A stretch of 64,000 nucleotides of DNA from Parahaliea mediterranea (GCF_017255185.1 NZ_JAFKCZ010000008.1:1-64000), one strand, 5' to 3'. Shown: positions 30,574 to 40,066, counted from the first letter of the stretch. Translations and numbers: made by a program. Notes: generated by a model not told the origin, from the letters alone.

Positions 30574-30585
30574 TTAACGTGTTAT
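30574..30585. promoter_or_regulatory. Candidate HpaR operator 2
   Basis: TTAACGTGTTAT, an imperfect copy of the upstream palindrome with the same flank (TTAC before, ATCT after), lies 28 bp before the hpaE start, overlapping the expected promoter/start region. The two sites are 117 bp apart, about 11 helical turns. Confidence 0.6.
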
Positions 30586-30613
30586 ATCTTTACACCTGAC
30601 TGGAGGATTAGCC

Positions 30614-32140
30614 ATGCCCGATTTGACGCACAACCTGTCCCTGGCCGGGAACTACCTGCAACGGTTCCGCGACCGCCCCACCACCCACTTCATCAACGGC
30701 GCCTGGACGGCCCCCGACGGCGACACGTTCGACAACCTTACCCCGGTCGACAACAGCAGCCTGGGCAAGGTCGCCGCCGGCAGCGCGGCCGATGTCGACG
30801 CCGCCTGTGACGCGGCCGAACAGGCCTTTCCCGCCTGGCGGGACCTGAGCGGACAGGAGCGCAAGCGCATACTGCATCGCTTCGCCGACCTGCTGGAGGC
30901 GCGCGCCGAGGAAATCGCCCTGGTGGAAAGCATGGATTGCGGCCAGGCCCTGCGCTTCATGAAGCAGGCGGCGGTGCGCGGCGCGGCCAACTTCCGCTTT
31001 TTCGCCGACAAGGCGCCGGAGGCGCGCAATGGCCAGGCCCTGTACCAGCCAGAGCACTCCAACCTCACCCTGCGCACCCCGATCGGGCCGGTGGGCGTGA
31101 TCACGCCCTGGAACACCCCCTTCATGCTGGCCACCTGGAAAATCGCCCCGGCGCTGGCCGCGGGCTGCACGATCGTGCACAAGCCCGCGGAATTCAGCCC
31201 GCTGACCGCCGCCATCCTGGCGGAGGTCAGCGAAGAGGCCGGGTTGCCGCCCGGGGTGTGGAACATGGTGAACGGCTTTGGCGAGACCGCCGGCAAGCGC
31301 CTCACCGAACACCCGGCAATTCGCGCGGTCGCCTTTGTCGGTGAATCCGTCACCGGCTCCCACATCATGGCCCAGGGCGCGCCCACGCTGAAACGCATGC
31401 ACTTTGAACTGGGTGGCAAGAACCCGGTCATCGTGTTCGACGACGCGGACTTCGAGCGCGCGCTGGATGCGGTGGTGTTCATGCTCTACAGCCTCAATGG
31501 CCAGCGCTGCACGTCCAGCAGCCGCCTGCTGGTGCAGTCCGGCATTCGCGATCGCTTCATGCAGGCATTGGAGGCCCGGGTCCGCAACCTGCGGGTGGGC
31601 CACCCGCTGGACCCCGACACCGAGGTCGGCCCGCTGATTCACAGCAGCCACTTTGAGAAAGTGTTGAGCTACATGGACATCGCCCGCGAGGACGGCGCCA
31701 ATATCGCCGTGGGCGGCCACAAGTTTCAGGGCGACGGCGTCGACAGCAACGGCAACTACGTGCAGCCCACATTGTTCGCCGATGCCAGCAACAGCATGCG
31801 CATCGCCCGGGAGGAAATCTTCGGGCCGGTGCTCACCGCGCTCACCTTCGACACCGAGGAGGAAGCCATCGCCACCGCCAACGACAGCCCCTACGGGCTG
31901 GCGGCCTACGCCTGGACCTCGGACCAGGGCCGGGCCCTGCGCCTGGCCCACAAGATCGAGACCGGCATGCTGTGGATCAACTCGGAGAACAACCGCAACC
32001 TGCCCTCCCCCTTCGGCGGCGTTAAAATGAGCGGCATCGGCCGCGACGGCGGCGACTACAGCTTCGAGTTCTACATGGAGACCAAGAACGTGTGCATGGC
32101 CCACGGCACGCACAAGGTCCCCGAGCTGGGCAAGCGCTAG
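30614..32140 (+). CDS. hpaE: 5-carboxymethyl-2-hydroxymuconate semialdehyde dehydrogenase
   Basis: NAD-dependent aldehyde dehydrogenase of 508 residues. Catalytic Cys299 lies in NGQRCTSSSRLL and the general-base Glu in MHFELGGKNP; PWNTPFMLATWK and KPAEFSPLTA bind the cofactor. HpaE oxidises the ring-cleavage product of homoprotocatechuate to 5-carboxymethyl-2-hydroxymuconate. It heads the hpaE-F-H-I-A run with a GGAG ribosome site and an HpaR-type palindrome directly upstream. Assignment to this substrate comes from its place in the cluster as well as its HpcC-like length and motifs. Confidence 0.92.
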   Translation: MPDLTHNLSLAGNYLQRFRDRPTTHFINGAWTAPDGDTFDNLTPVDNSSLGKVAAGSAADVDAACDAAEQAFPAWRDLSGQERKRILHRFADLLEARAEEIALVESMDCGQALRFMKQAAVRGAANFRFFADKAPEARNGQALYQPEHSNLTLRTPIGPVGVITPWNTPFMLATWKIAPALAAGCTIVHKPAEFSPLTAAILAEVSEEAGLPPGVWNMVNGFGETAGKRLTEHPAIRAVAFVGESVTGSHIMAQGAPTLKRMHFELGGKNPVIVFDDADFERALDAVVFMLYSLNGQRCTSSSRLLVQSGIRDRFMQALEARVRNLRVGHPLDPDTEVGPLIHSSHFEKVLSYMDIAREDGANIAVGGHKFQGDGVDSNGNYVQPTLFADASNSMRIAREEIFGPVLTALTFDTEEEAIATANDSPYGLAAYAWTSDQGRALRLAHKIETGMLWINSENNRNLPSPFGGVKMSGIGRDGGDYSFEFYMETKNVCMAHGTHKVPELGKR

Positions 32141-32153
32141 GAGGGAGATTCGC

Positions 32154-32543
32154 ATGCACTTCGTACTCGAGTACTCCGACAACATCGACAGCGACACGCT
32201 GGCACTGCAGGAGCTGTTCGCCACCCTGCACGACTGCGCGCTGTCCACGGGCCTGTTTCCGCTCAAGGGCATTCGCAGCCGGGCCTACGCCTGCCACGAC
32301 TACCGCATGGGCGACGGCAACCCGGAGCACATGTTCGTGCACCTCACCGCGCTGATCGGCAGCGGGCGCTCGGCGGAGGAAAAATCGCTCGCGGCGGAGG
32401 CTTTCTTCGCCGTGTACGAGCGGCATTTCGCCCCCTGCTTCGACAGCCGGGGCGTGGCCCTGTCCTTCGAAATGAAAGAGCTGGAGCCGGTGCTGAAATA
32501 CAACAAGAACAATATCCAGGACTATCTGGAGGCCGGTGCATGA
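32154..32543 (+). CDS. hpaF: 5-carboxymethyl-2-hydroxymuconate isomerase
   Basis: Small tautomerase-superfamily enzyme of 129 residues. It aligns with E. coli HpaF along its length: HFVLEYSDNI, GLFPLKGIRSRAY, FVHLTALIGSGRSAEEK and ALSFEMKELEPVLKYNKNNI. It should ketonise 5-carboxymethyl-2-hydroxymuconate before decarboxylation by HpaG. The family uses an N-terminal proline (Met-Pro-His-Phe, Met removed) as catalytic base; here the start reads Met-His-Phe and no upstream in-frame start restores it. The protein may be impaired or work differently. It overlaps hpaH by ATGA (4 bp). Confidence 0.88.
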   Translation: MHFVLEYSDNIDSDTLALQELFATLHDCALSTGLFPLKGIRSRAYACHDYRMGDGNPEHMFVHLTALIGSGRSAEEKSLAAEAFFAVYERHFAPCFDSRGVALSFEMKELEPVLKYNKNNIQDYLEAGA

Positions 32544-33349
32544 GCACACTGAGCCAAGAGCAGATCGCGACCGCGGCCGAGGCCCTTTACCAGGCCGAGC
32601 GCGCGCGCAGGCAAATCGCCCCGTTGACCCAGAGCTACCCCGACATGGACATGGACGACGCCTATGCGGTCCAGTCCGCCTGGGTGCAGCGCAAGGCCGC
32701 CAACGGCGATCCGGTCATCGGCTACAAGATCGGTCTGACCTCGCGGGTGATGCAGCGCGCGATGAAGATCGACACCCCGGATTTCGGCGTGTTGCTGGAA
32801 TCGATGTGGTTCGACAACAACAGCCGCATCCCCCACGGCGATTTCACCGACCCGCGCATCGAGGTCGAGCTGGCCTTTGTGCTGAAGGAAAGGCTGTTCG
32901 GCGACAACCTGGGCATCGAGGACGTGCTGAACGCCACGGACTACGTGGTGCCCGCGCTGGAATTGATCGCCGCGCGCAGCTACCGGGTGGACCCGGAAAC
33001 CGGCTATACCCGCACGGTGATGGATACCATTGCCGACAACGCGGCCAACGCCGGCATCATCGTCGGCGAACAGCGCTTCAAACCCCGCGACATCGACCTG
33101 CGCTGGAGCGGCGGCATTCTCTACCGCAACGGCGTTATCGAGGAGACCGGCCTGGCGGCGGCGGTGCTCGATCACCCGGCCAATGGCATCTGCTGGATCG
33201 CGAAGCGCTTCGCGCCCCACGGTATCGCGCTGGAGCCTGGCCAGATCCTGCTGTCCGGCTCCTTTACCGCCCCGATCATCGTGCAACCCGGCGACGACAT
33301 TCACGCCGACTACGGCCCCCTCGGCGACATTCGCTGCCAGTTCACCTGA
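32540..33349 (+). CDS. hpaH: 2-oxohept-3-ene-1,7-dioate hydratase
   Basis: Hydratase of 269 residues in the MhpD/HpaH branch of the FAH fold. It adds water to 2-oxohept-3-enedioate to give 4-hydroxy-2-oxoheptanedioate. Motifs: GYKIGLTSRVMQRAM, the metal-binding RIEVELAFVLKERL, and the C-terminal GQILLSGSFTAPI. It requires a divalent metal. Translationally coupled to hpaF by ATGA and 16 bp before hpaI, so the three final steps are co-produced. Cytoplasmic. Substrate choice over the related 2-oxopent-4-enoate hydratases rests on context. Confidence 0.92.
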   Translation: MSTLSQEQIATAAEALYQAERARRQIAPLTQSYPDMDMDDAYAVQSAWVQRKAANGDPVIGYKIGLTSRVMQRAMKIDTPDFGVLLESMWFDNNSRIPHGDFTDPRIEVELAFVLKERLFGDNLGIEDVLNATDYVVPALELIAARSYRVDPETGYTRTVMDTIADNAANAGIIVGEQRFKPRDIDLRWSGGILYRNGVIEETGLAAAVLDHPANGICWIAKRFAPHGIALEPGQILLSGSFTAPIIVQPGDDIHADYGPLGDIRCQFT

Positions 33350-33365
33350 CCCCGTCGGAGATACC

Positions 33366-34178
33366 ATGAAAACGCCTCGCAATGCGTTCAAACACGCCCT
33401 GGACAAGGGCGAGCAGCAATACGGTTTCTGGCTGGGCCTGTGCAACCCGCTGTCCGCCGAACTCTGCGGCCTGTGCGGCTATGACTGGCTGCTGATCGAC
33501 GCGGAACACGCGCCCAACGACCTGTCGGCGATGCACGCCCAGCTGCTGGCCATCGACAATACCCCGTCCCAGGCGGTGGTCCGCCTGGTGGACGATAGCG
33601 CGTCGCTCATCAAGCAGGTGCTGGACCTGGGGGCGCAGACCCTGCTGGTACCCATGGTCGAAACCGCGGCACAGGCCGAGGCCCTGGTATCGGCCATGCA
33701 CTATCCGCCCCGGGGCACGCGCGGCGTGGGCACCGCCCTGGCGCGCGCGGCCCGCTGGAACCAAGTAGAGGGCTATTTCGATGACGCCGATGGCGAAATG
33801 TGCCTGCTGATCCAGGTCGAGTCGGTCAGGGCCCTGGACAACCTGGACAGCATTCTCGAAGTGGCCGGCGTGGACGGCGTGTTTGTCGGCCCCGCGGATC
33901 TCGCGGCGTCCATGGGGCATCTCGGCAATCCCGCCCACCCGGACGTGAAAGCGGCGGTGGAAGACGCTCTCGGCAGAATCCGCGCGGCGGGCAAGGCGGC
34001 GGGCACACTGGCCACTAACAAGGCCCTCGCGCGGCACTACGAGGCCTGTGGCGCGCAGTTCGTCGCCCTCGGGGTCGACACCCAGGTACTGGCCAACACG
34101 GCGAAGTCCATCCTCGCCAACCACCGGGCCAGCGGTGATTCACCGCCGCCGCAAGAGCCCGGAAACGGCGCGTACTGA
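33366..34178 (+). CDS. hpaI: 4-hydroxy-2-oxoheptanedioate aldolase
   Basis: Class II aldolase of 270 residues cleaving 4-hydroxy-2-oxoheptanedioate to pyruvate and succinic semialdehyde, the last pathway step. HpaI-family marks: FWLGLCNPLSAELCG, YDWLLIDAEHAPND, and the metal ligands Glu in LIQVESVRALDN and Asp in VFVGPADLAASMG; MHYPPRGTRGVG is the conserved arginine loop. A GGAG site precedes ATG 33366. Located 16 bp after hpaH and 16 bp before hpaA. Confidence 0.94.
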   Translation: MKTPRNAFKHALDKGEQQYGFWLGLCNPLSAELCGLCGYDWLLIDAEHAPNDLSAMHAQLLAIDNTPSQAVVRLVDDSASLIKQVLDLGAQTLLVPMVETAAQAEALVSAMHYPPRGTRGVGTALARAARWNQVEGYFDDADGEMCLLIQVESVRALDNLDSILEVAGVDGVFVGPADLAASMGHLGNPAHPDVKAAVEDALGRIRAAGKAAGTLATNKALARHYEACGAQFVALGVDTQVLANTAKSILANHRASGDSPPPQEPGNGAY

Positions 34179-34194
34179 CAGCAGCGGCCCCGCC

Positions 34195-35145
34195 ATGCCT
34201 GCCCGCTCCAACGCGACCACCGCCCGCCCCCACCAGCGGGGCGAGTGGATTCCCAATATCAACCTGGGCGAGGACTACGACCACCGCTATGTCGATGCCG
34301 TCATACACTACGACGCCCTCGGCAACCTGGCGGGCTTTTTCGGTCGCGACATGCCCGTGCACCGCCACGCCCAGTACCTGCAGATACACTACGTCGAGCG
34401 GGGCGAGGTCAATTTCCACATCGACGACAAACTGTTTCAGGTCAAGGGCCCCGCGCTGTTCCTGACGCCCCCGGCGGTCCCGCACTCCTTCCAGACCGAA
34501 TCCGGCGCCGGCGGGCACGTATTGACGGTGCACCAGTCGCTGGTTTGGCAACTGCTGAAGGGCGGATTGCGCAACGAAGCCTCGATCCAGCTCGACGAGG
34601 GTATCTGCCTGACGCCCGGGGATCTCGCCGAGCGGCAGGCGGACCAGTGGACCAATTTACGCCGCGTGCTGGAACAGATACGCCAGGAATGGAAAGCGGA
34701 CCTGCCCGGCAAATCGCAGGCCCTGGAGCACCTGGTCGCCTTCCTGCTGATCCAGATCGCCCGCTTGAGCCACCGTCGCGCCACCAGCACCGCGGTGGCC
34801 AGCGACGACCTGAGGCTCTTTCACCGTTTCAACCGGCAGATCGAACTGCACTTTCGCGATCACTGGCGGCTGTCGCGCTACAGTGACGAGATCGGGGTCT
34901 CCGAAAGCCGCCTCAACCAGGTCTGCCAACGCGTGTCCGCCAGCCCGCCCAAGAAGATTATCCACGAACGCATTCTGCGGGAGATCAAGCGCATGCTGAC
35001 CTTCGGCACGCTCTCCATCAATGAAATCGCCTACGAACTGGGGTTTTCCGATCCCGCCTACTTTTCCCGTTTCTTCAAGTCCCATACCGGCATGAGCCCG
35101 CTCCACTACCGCAAAATGTCAGAGGGGCCTCTTTCGGGATGTTGA
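34195..35145 (+). CDS. hpaA: AraC-family activator HpaA
   Basis: Regulator of 316 residues. The N-terminal cupin sensor (about 30-110) includes RHAQYLQIHYVERGEVNF and LFLTPPAVPHSF; the C-terminal AraC domain (about 210-310) carries two helix-turn-helix motifs, SRYSDEIGVSESRLNQVCQR and INEIAYELGFSDPAYFSRFFKSHTG. HpaA activates the 4-hydroxyphenylacetate hydroxylase genes in response to 4-hydroxyphenylacetate in E. coli. Here the hydroxylase genes begin 88 bp downstream across an AT-rich gap, a likely target. The longer frame from 34048 overlaps hpaI and is not used. Confidence 0.9.
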   Translation: MPARSNATTARPHQRGEWIPNINLGEDYDHRYVDAVIHYDALGNLAGFFGRDMPVHRHAQYLQIHYVERGEVNFHIDDKLFQVKGPALFLTPPAVPHSFQTESGAGGHVLTVHQSLVWQLLKGGLRNEASIQLDEGICLTPGDLAERQADQWTNLRRVLEQIRQEWKADLPGKSQALEHLVAFLLIQIARLSHRRATSTAVASDDLRLFHRFNRQIELHFRDHWRLSRYSDEIGVSESRLNQVCQRVSASPPKKIIHERILREIKRMLTFGTLSINEIAYELGFSDPAYFSRFFKSHTGMSPLHYRKMSEGPLSGC

Positions 35146-35232
35146 AAAGTACAATTTATCAAAGATTTTTTACATTTTAATTCCCGGCACCCGGGTCGAT
35201 ACTGGACGCCTCTATAACAAGAGGACAGCGCG

Positions 35233-36426
35233 ATGCCATCGGCCCAACTACAAGCCATCCAAACCAACCCCACCATGCTGGAACGCCTGCAGGCGATACT
35301 GCCGCAGATCGCCGCCAACGCTGAACGGGCGGAAGAGCTGCGCCAAATGCCCGAGGAGAACGTCGAACTGCTCAAGGGCATCGGACTGCACCGGGCATTT
35401 CTGCCGAAGGCCTACGGCGGCCTCGAACTGCCGCTTACCGAGTTCACCGACTGCATCGCCGCCCTCGCCGGCGCCTGCTGCAGCACCGCCTGGGCCTTCA
35501 GCCTGCTGTGCACCCACAACCACCAGCTGGCGATGTTTTCCCGGGAGTGCCAGGACGAGGTCTGGGGCGACAACCCCGACGCCACGGCCTGCAGCAGTAT
35601 CGCGCCCATCGGCCGCTACGAGGAAACCGACGGCGGTATCCTGTTCACCGGCGATATGACCTGGAGCAGCGGCTGCGACCACGCCCAGTGGGCGCTGGTG
35701 GGCTTCAACCGCATCGGCAGCGACGGCGACAAGCTCTACTGCTTTGCCGCCATTCCGCGCCGGGACTACGAGATCGTCGACAACTGGTACGCCATGGCCA
35801 TGAAGGGCAGCGGCACCAAGACCCTGAAGATTCGCGGCGCCTTTGTACCCGAGCACCGGATTTCCAGCGCGCGCGACATGATGGAGGGCCGCTCCAAGGG
35901 CTTTGGCCTGTATCCCCAGAGCAAGATCTACTACACCCCGTACCGGCCGTATTTCGCCTCGGGCTTCGCCGCCATGGCCCTGGGCACGGCGGAGCGCATG
36001 ATAGAGATTTACCGGGAGTACACCCAAAAACGCACCCGCGCCTACACCGGTGCGTCGGTGGGCGCCTCGATTCCCGCCCTCACTCGCCTCGCCGAGTCGG
36101 TGCACCAGGTGAAGGCGGCCCGCGCCTTCATGGAGGCGACCTGGCGGGAACACCGGGAACACGGCGAGCGCCAACAGTACCCCGACCGCGAAACCCTGAC
36201 CTACTGGCGAACCAACCAGGCCTACGCGGTCAAAATGTGTAACGAGGCCACCGACCGGCTGTGGAAGGCGCTCGGCGGCAGCAACTGGATGCTCGACCGG
36301 GAGGCCCAGCGCGTGTGGCGGGACAACCACATGACCGCGGCACACGCCTATACTGACTACGATGTCTGCGCGCAAATCCTCGGCCGCGAACTGATGGGCC
36401 TGGAACCCGACCCCGGCCTGCTCTGA
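35233..36426 (+). CDS. 4-hydroxyphenylacetate 3-hydroxylase, oxygenase component (acyl-CoA-dehydrogenase fold)
   Basis: Flavin-dependent monooxygenase of 397 residues with an acyl-CoA dehydrogenase fold, like the C2 component of Acinetobacter 4-HPA hydroxylase and HsaA. Features include FLPKAYGGLELPLTEF, ACCSTAWAFSLLCTHNHQLAMF, GDMTWSSGCDHAQWALVG and ALGGSNWMLDREAQRVWRD. It would use reduced FAD/FMN from the next gene's product to hydroxylate 4-hydroxyphenylacetate to homoprotocatechuate. This is not the E. coli HpaB type (about 520 residues). Position between hpaA and hpaD supports the substrate; a related phenol is possible. Confidence 0.88.
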   Translation: MPSAQLQAIQTNPTMLERLQAILPQIAANAERAEELRQMPEENVELLKGIGLHRAFLPKAYGGLELPLTEFTDCIAALAGACCSTAWAFSLLCTHNHQLAMFSRECQDEVWGDNPDATACSSIAPIGRYEETDGGILFTGDMTWSSGCDHAQWALVGFNRIGSDGDKLYCFAAIPRRDYEIVDNWYAMAMKGSGTKTLKIRGAFVPEHRISSARDMMEGRSKGFGLYPQSKIYYTPYRPYFASGFAAMALGTAERMIEIYREYTQKRTRAYTGASVGASIPALTRLAESVHQVKAARAFMEATWREHREHGERQQYPDRETLTYWRTNQAYAVKMCNEATDRLWKALGGSNWMLDREAQRVWRDNHMTAAHAYTDYDVCAQILGRELMGLEPDPGLL

Positions 36427-36461
36427 GCAGGCCGGCGACAACGGTGAAGAATGTGCATTGA

Positions 36462-37010
<549 letters not shown>

Positions 37011-37083
37011 GACCAATGGCGGCCTGAATGCAGGCATGCCTACACAGCTTACACGAAACGACTAGATTGACCGGAGAATTAGA

Positions 37084-38010
37084 ATGGGCAAGCTCGCACT
37101 CGCCGCAAAAATCACCCACGTACCGTCCATGTACCTGTCGGAGCTGGACGGCCCCACCAAGGACTGTCGCAAGGCGGCCATCGACGGCCACCGGGAAATC
37201 AGCCGCCGCTGCCGCGAACTCGGGGTCGACACCTTCGTGGTTTTCGACACCCACTGGCTGGTGAACTCCGCCTATCACATCAATTGCCGCGAGGTGGCGA
37301 AAGGCACCTATACCAGCAACGAGCTGCCACACTTCATTAACAACATGCCTTTCGAGGTACACGGCAACCCCCGCCTGGGCGAAATACTCGCCGAGGAATG
37401 CAACGCCCAGGGAGTGGAAACCCTGGCCCACGTGAACACCACATTGGACCCGGAATACGGCACCCTGGTGCCGATGCGCTACATGAACGCCGACCAGCAC
37501 TTCAAGGCAATCTCGGTATCCGCCCTGTGCACAGTGCACTACCTCAACGATAGCGCGCGCCTGGGCTGGGCCATGCGCCAGGCGGTGGAGAAGCACTACG
37601 ACGGCACCGTGGCCTTTCTCGCCAGCGGTTCACTGTCGCATCGCTTCGCCCAAAACGGCATGGCGCCGGACTACCTCAACCGGGTGTGGAGTCCCTTCCT
37701 CGAACGGCTGGACCACGATGTCCTTGAACTCTGGCAGCAGGGTGACTGGAAGACCTTTTGCGCGATGTTGCCCGAGTACGCGGCCAAGGGGCACGGCGAG
37801 GGCTTCATGCACGACACCGCCATGCTGCTCGGTGCGCTGGGCTGGTCTGACTACGATCAACCCGCGGAAATCATCACCCCCTATTTCGGCAGCTCTGGTA
37901 CCGGACAACTCAATGCCGTATTCCCGGTCACGCCGCAATCCGGCGCGGCGGTCCCGGGACCGCAGGCTTCGCGCACCCATAGCATGACCTACGGGGACAG
38001 CCGCCTGTAA
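37084..38010 (+). CDS. hpaD: 3,4-dihydroxyphenylacetate 2,3-dioxygenase
   Basis: Ring-cleaving extradiol dioxygenase of 308 residues, class III (LigB-like) as in E. coli HpaD/HpcB. Candidate iron ligands are His12 (AKITHVPSMYL) and His57 (FDTHWLVN), with a Glu in the C-terminal half; LASGSLSHRFAQNG is a conserved active-site segment. It opens homoprotocatechuate to 5-carboxymethyl-2-hydroxymuconate semialdehyde. It follows the hydroxylase pair, so its substrate is made next door. A GGAG-type site precedes the ATG. Confidence 0.94.
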   Translation: MGKLALAAKITHVPSMYLSELDGPTKDCRKAAIDGHREISRRCRELGVDTFVVFDTHWLVNSAYHINCREVAKGTYTSNELPHFINNMPFEVHGNPRLGEILAEECNAQGVETLAHVNTTLDPEYGTLVPMRYMNADQHFKAISVSALCTVHYLNDSARLGWAMRQAVEKHYDGTVAFLASGSLSHRFAQNGMAPDYLNRVWSPFLERLDHDVLELWQQGDWKTFCAMLPEYAAKGHGEGFMHDTAMLLGALGWSDYDQPAEIITPYFGSSGTGQLNAVFPVTPQSGAAVPGPQASRTHSMTYGDSRL

Positions 38011-38061
38011 CCCGGGCTTATAAACATAATTTCACACTGACAGAATTTGGGAGGACCCACC

Positions 38062-39159
38062 GTGAACATCGAAAGGACTTTTGTCGACAATATGTGGTAC
38101 GCCGCGGCCTGGGAATGGGAAGTCGCGGAGGCGGACAACAAACTGGCCAGGACCATCTGCGAAGTGCCCCTGGTGTTCTACAAGTCCGAGAGCAAGGGCT
38201 ACGTGGCCCTCGACAACCGTTGCTGCCACCGCTCCGCGCCGCTGTCACTGGGGCGCGTCGAGGGCGACTGCCTGCGCTGCATGTACCACGGCCTGCTGTT
38301 CAATCCCGCCGGCGAGGTGATCGAAATCCCCGGCCAGGACCATATCGGCGCCAACATGAAGGTGCGCAGCTACCCGGTGTGCTCCAAGGGCGGCATGCTG
38401 TGGATCTGGATGGGCGATGCGGACAGGGCCGACGAAAGCGACATTCACGACTTCCCGCCCCTGAGCCAACCCGACCAGTGGCGCGGCTTCGACCGCGGCG
38501 ACTACCTGCACTATGACGCCAACTGGCTGTTGATTGTCGACAACCTCAGTGACTTTTCCCACGTCGCCTTCGTGCACGCCAACACCCTCGGCGGTTCCGA
38601 GGCCTACGCCTACGACACCCAGGCGGAAGACCTGGAAAAACTCGACAACGGTTTCAAGGTGGTGCGCTGGCACCGCAACAGCGCGCCGCCGCCCTTCCAC
38701 CGCAAGGTCATTCCGGCCGCGGAGCACGAGGTCGACCTCGACCGCTGCAACACAATGGCCATGTACCTGCCCGGTGTTTTCCTCATGGAAACCCTGTTCG
38801 AGCCGGTGGGCGACAATGCGGACCAGGGCCGGCGCCGGGAGTACCGCAACTGCCAGTTCATGACCCCGGAAACGCGCAACACCACGCACTTTTTCTGGGA
38901 CTACCTGCACGGCAGCGACCTCGACAACCCCGACATCGCGGTGTCGCTGAAGGACTCGCTGATGGAGGGCTTCATGGAAGACAAGATTTTCATCGAGGAA
39001 CAGCAAAAGCTGCTGGAGAAGAGCCCCGACTTCGCGCCCAAGTCCTTTACCGCCGACCGGGCCTTTTCCCACTTCCGCAATCGCTGGAAAATCCGCTTGC
39101 AGGAAGAGGATGAGACCCAACCGCTACAAATCAAGGACAACCCGCGGCGGATTCTCTAG
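38062..39159 (+). CDS. VanA-like Rieske non-heme iron oxygenase
   Basis: Rieske oxygenase alpha-type subunit of 365 residues. GTG 38062 has GGGAGGA upstream; the TTG at 38047 is not used. Rieske ligands are Cys54-x-His56 and Cys73-x2-His76; the mononuclear iron motif is NLSDFSHVAFVH with Asp164, His167 and His172. The closest recognisable group is vanillate O-demethylase oxygenase and related demethylases/hydroxylases. No reductase partner gene is in the window. By its place after hpaD it may demethylate a methoxylated arylacetate such as homovanillate to homoprotocatechuate; that substrate is inference. Confidence 0.85.
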   Translation: MNIERTFVDNMWYAAAWEWEVAEADNKLARTICEVPLVFYKSESKGYVALDNRCCHRSAPLSLGRVEGDCLRCMYHGLLFNPAGEVIEIPGQDHIGANMKVRSYPVCSKGGMLWIWMGDADRADESDIHDFPPLSQPDQWRGFDRGDYLHYDANWLLIVDNLSDFSHVAFVHANTLGGSEAYAYDTQAEDLEKLDNGFKVVRWHRNSAPPPFHRKVIPAAEHEVDLDRCNTMAMYLPGVFLMETLFEPVGDNADQGRRREYRNCQFMTPETRNTTHFFWDYLHGSDLDNPDIAVSLKDSLMEGFMEDKIFIEEQQKLLEKSPDFAPKSFTADRAFSHFRNRWKIRLQEEDETQPLQIKDNPRRIL

Positions 39160-39231
39160 CCCGCTCTATCCGCCCCGGGCCAGCCGGGGCATGCCCCGCC
39201 TTCGCGGGCGGAGAAACGGAGACCCACTATA

Positions 39232-40062
39232 ATGACACGCACGCTTTCCGGCATTGAAATCGAACGCTACCAGAGCGATGGCGTCGCCTACCTGCCCCAG
39301 GCGGTCGATCCAGCGTGGGTCGAGCGCCTGAATGCCCTGGTGGACGAGCAGCTGAGCCACCCGGGCCAGTGGGTCAACGACGGCAACCCCGGCCAGACCC
39401 GGGACCGCATGTTCACCGAGCGCTATATGTGGCAACACAACGCCACCATCCGCGACTACATCTTCCACAGTGGTTGCGCGGCCCTCGCGGCCCAGGCCAT
39501 GCAATCCTCGTCGGCGCGCTTCTACTTCGACCATCTGCTGGTCAAGGAGCCGGAAACGGCGGCGCCCACGCCCTGGCACCAGGACATCCCCTACTGGCCC
39601 TTCAGGGGCAACCAGATTTGTTCCATCTGGCTGGCGCTGACCGAGACCACCGTTGAGGAAAGCGCCATGGAATTCGTGCGCGGCTCCCATGCCGCGCGCA
39701 CCTATTACCGCCCGCAAGTGTTCAACGCCCGCAAGGATCACCCCAACCAGCAGTGGACCGGCGTCGACGGCGGCGAACCGGTACCGGACATCGAGGGCAA
39801 TCGCGGCGACTTCGATATCGTGGGCTTCGATGTCAAACCCGGGGACGCGGTCATCTTCTCCGCCTGGACCCTGCACGGCGCCCGCGGCAATAACTCCGCC
39901 AACAAGCGGCGCGCGGCCCTGTCGACCCGCTGGCTGGGCGACGACGCCCGGTGGTGGCCCCACCCCGGCAGCGACCCGACGGTGTCGCAGGACGATGTCA
40001 ACGTGCAGCCCGGGGCGTACCCGGCGGATGACCGGGTCTTTCCGCGGGTCTGGCCGCCCTAG
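39232..40062 (+). CDS. Phytanoyl-CoA dioxygenase (PhyH) family oxygenase
   Basis: Fe(II)/2-oxoglutarate-type oxygenase of 276 residues. Iron ligands appear as His116-x-Asp118 (PWHQDIPYW) and a distal His215 (TLHGARGNN), with an Arg (KRRAALSTRW) for 2-oxoglutarate. FVRGSHAARTYYRP is typical of the family. It ends the plus-strand hpa run 72 bp after the Rieske gene. Not part of the canonical homoprotocatechuate route; it could hydroxylate or dealkylate a pathway precursor. Substrate unknown. Confidence 0.85.
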   Translation: MTRTLSGIEIERYQSDGVAYLPQAVDPAWVERLNALVDEQLSHPGQWVNDGNPGQTRDRMFTERYMWQHNATIRDYIFHSGCAALAAQAMQSSSARFYFDHLLVKEPETAAPTPWHQDIPYWPFRGNQICSIWLALTETTVEESAMEFVRGSHAARTYYRPQVFNARKDHPNQQWTGVDGGEPVPDIEGNRGDFDIVGFDVKPGDAVIFSAWTLHGARGNNSANKRRAALSTRWLGDDARWWPHPGSDPTVSQDDVNVQPGAYPADDRVFPRVWPP

Positions 40063-40066
40063 CGCC

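Larger units (their letters stand above)
30409..30613. promoter_or_regulatory. Divergent hpaG/hpaE promoter region
   Basis: This 205-bp gap is markedly AT-rich against its surroundings and separates two operons transcribed apart. It contains two candidate operators (30457-30468 and 30574-30585) and a TTAAGTCCTATTAAAT-type stretch between them likely to hold promoter elements. Confidence 0.75.
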
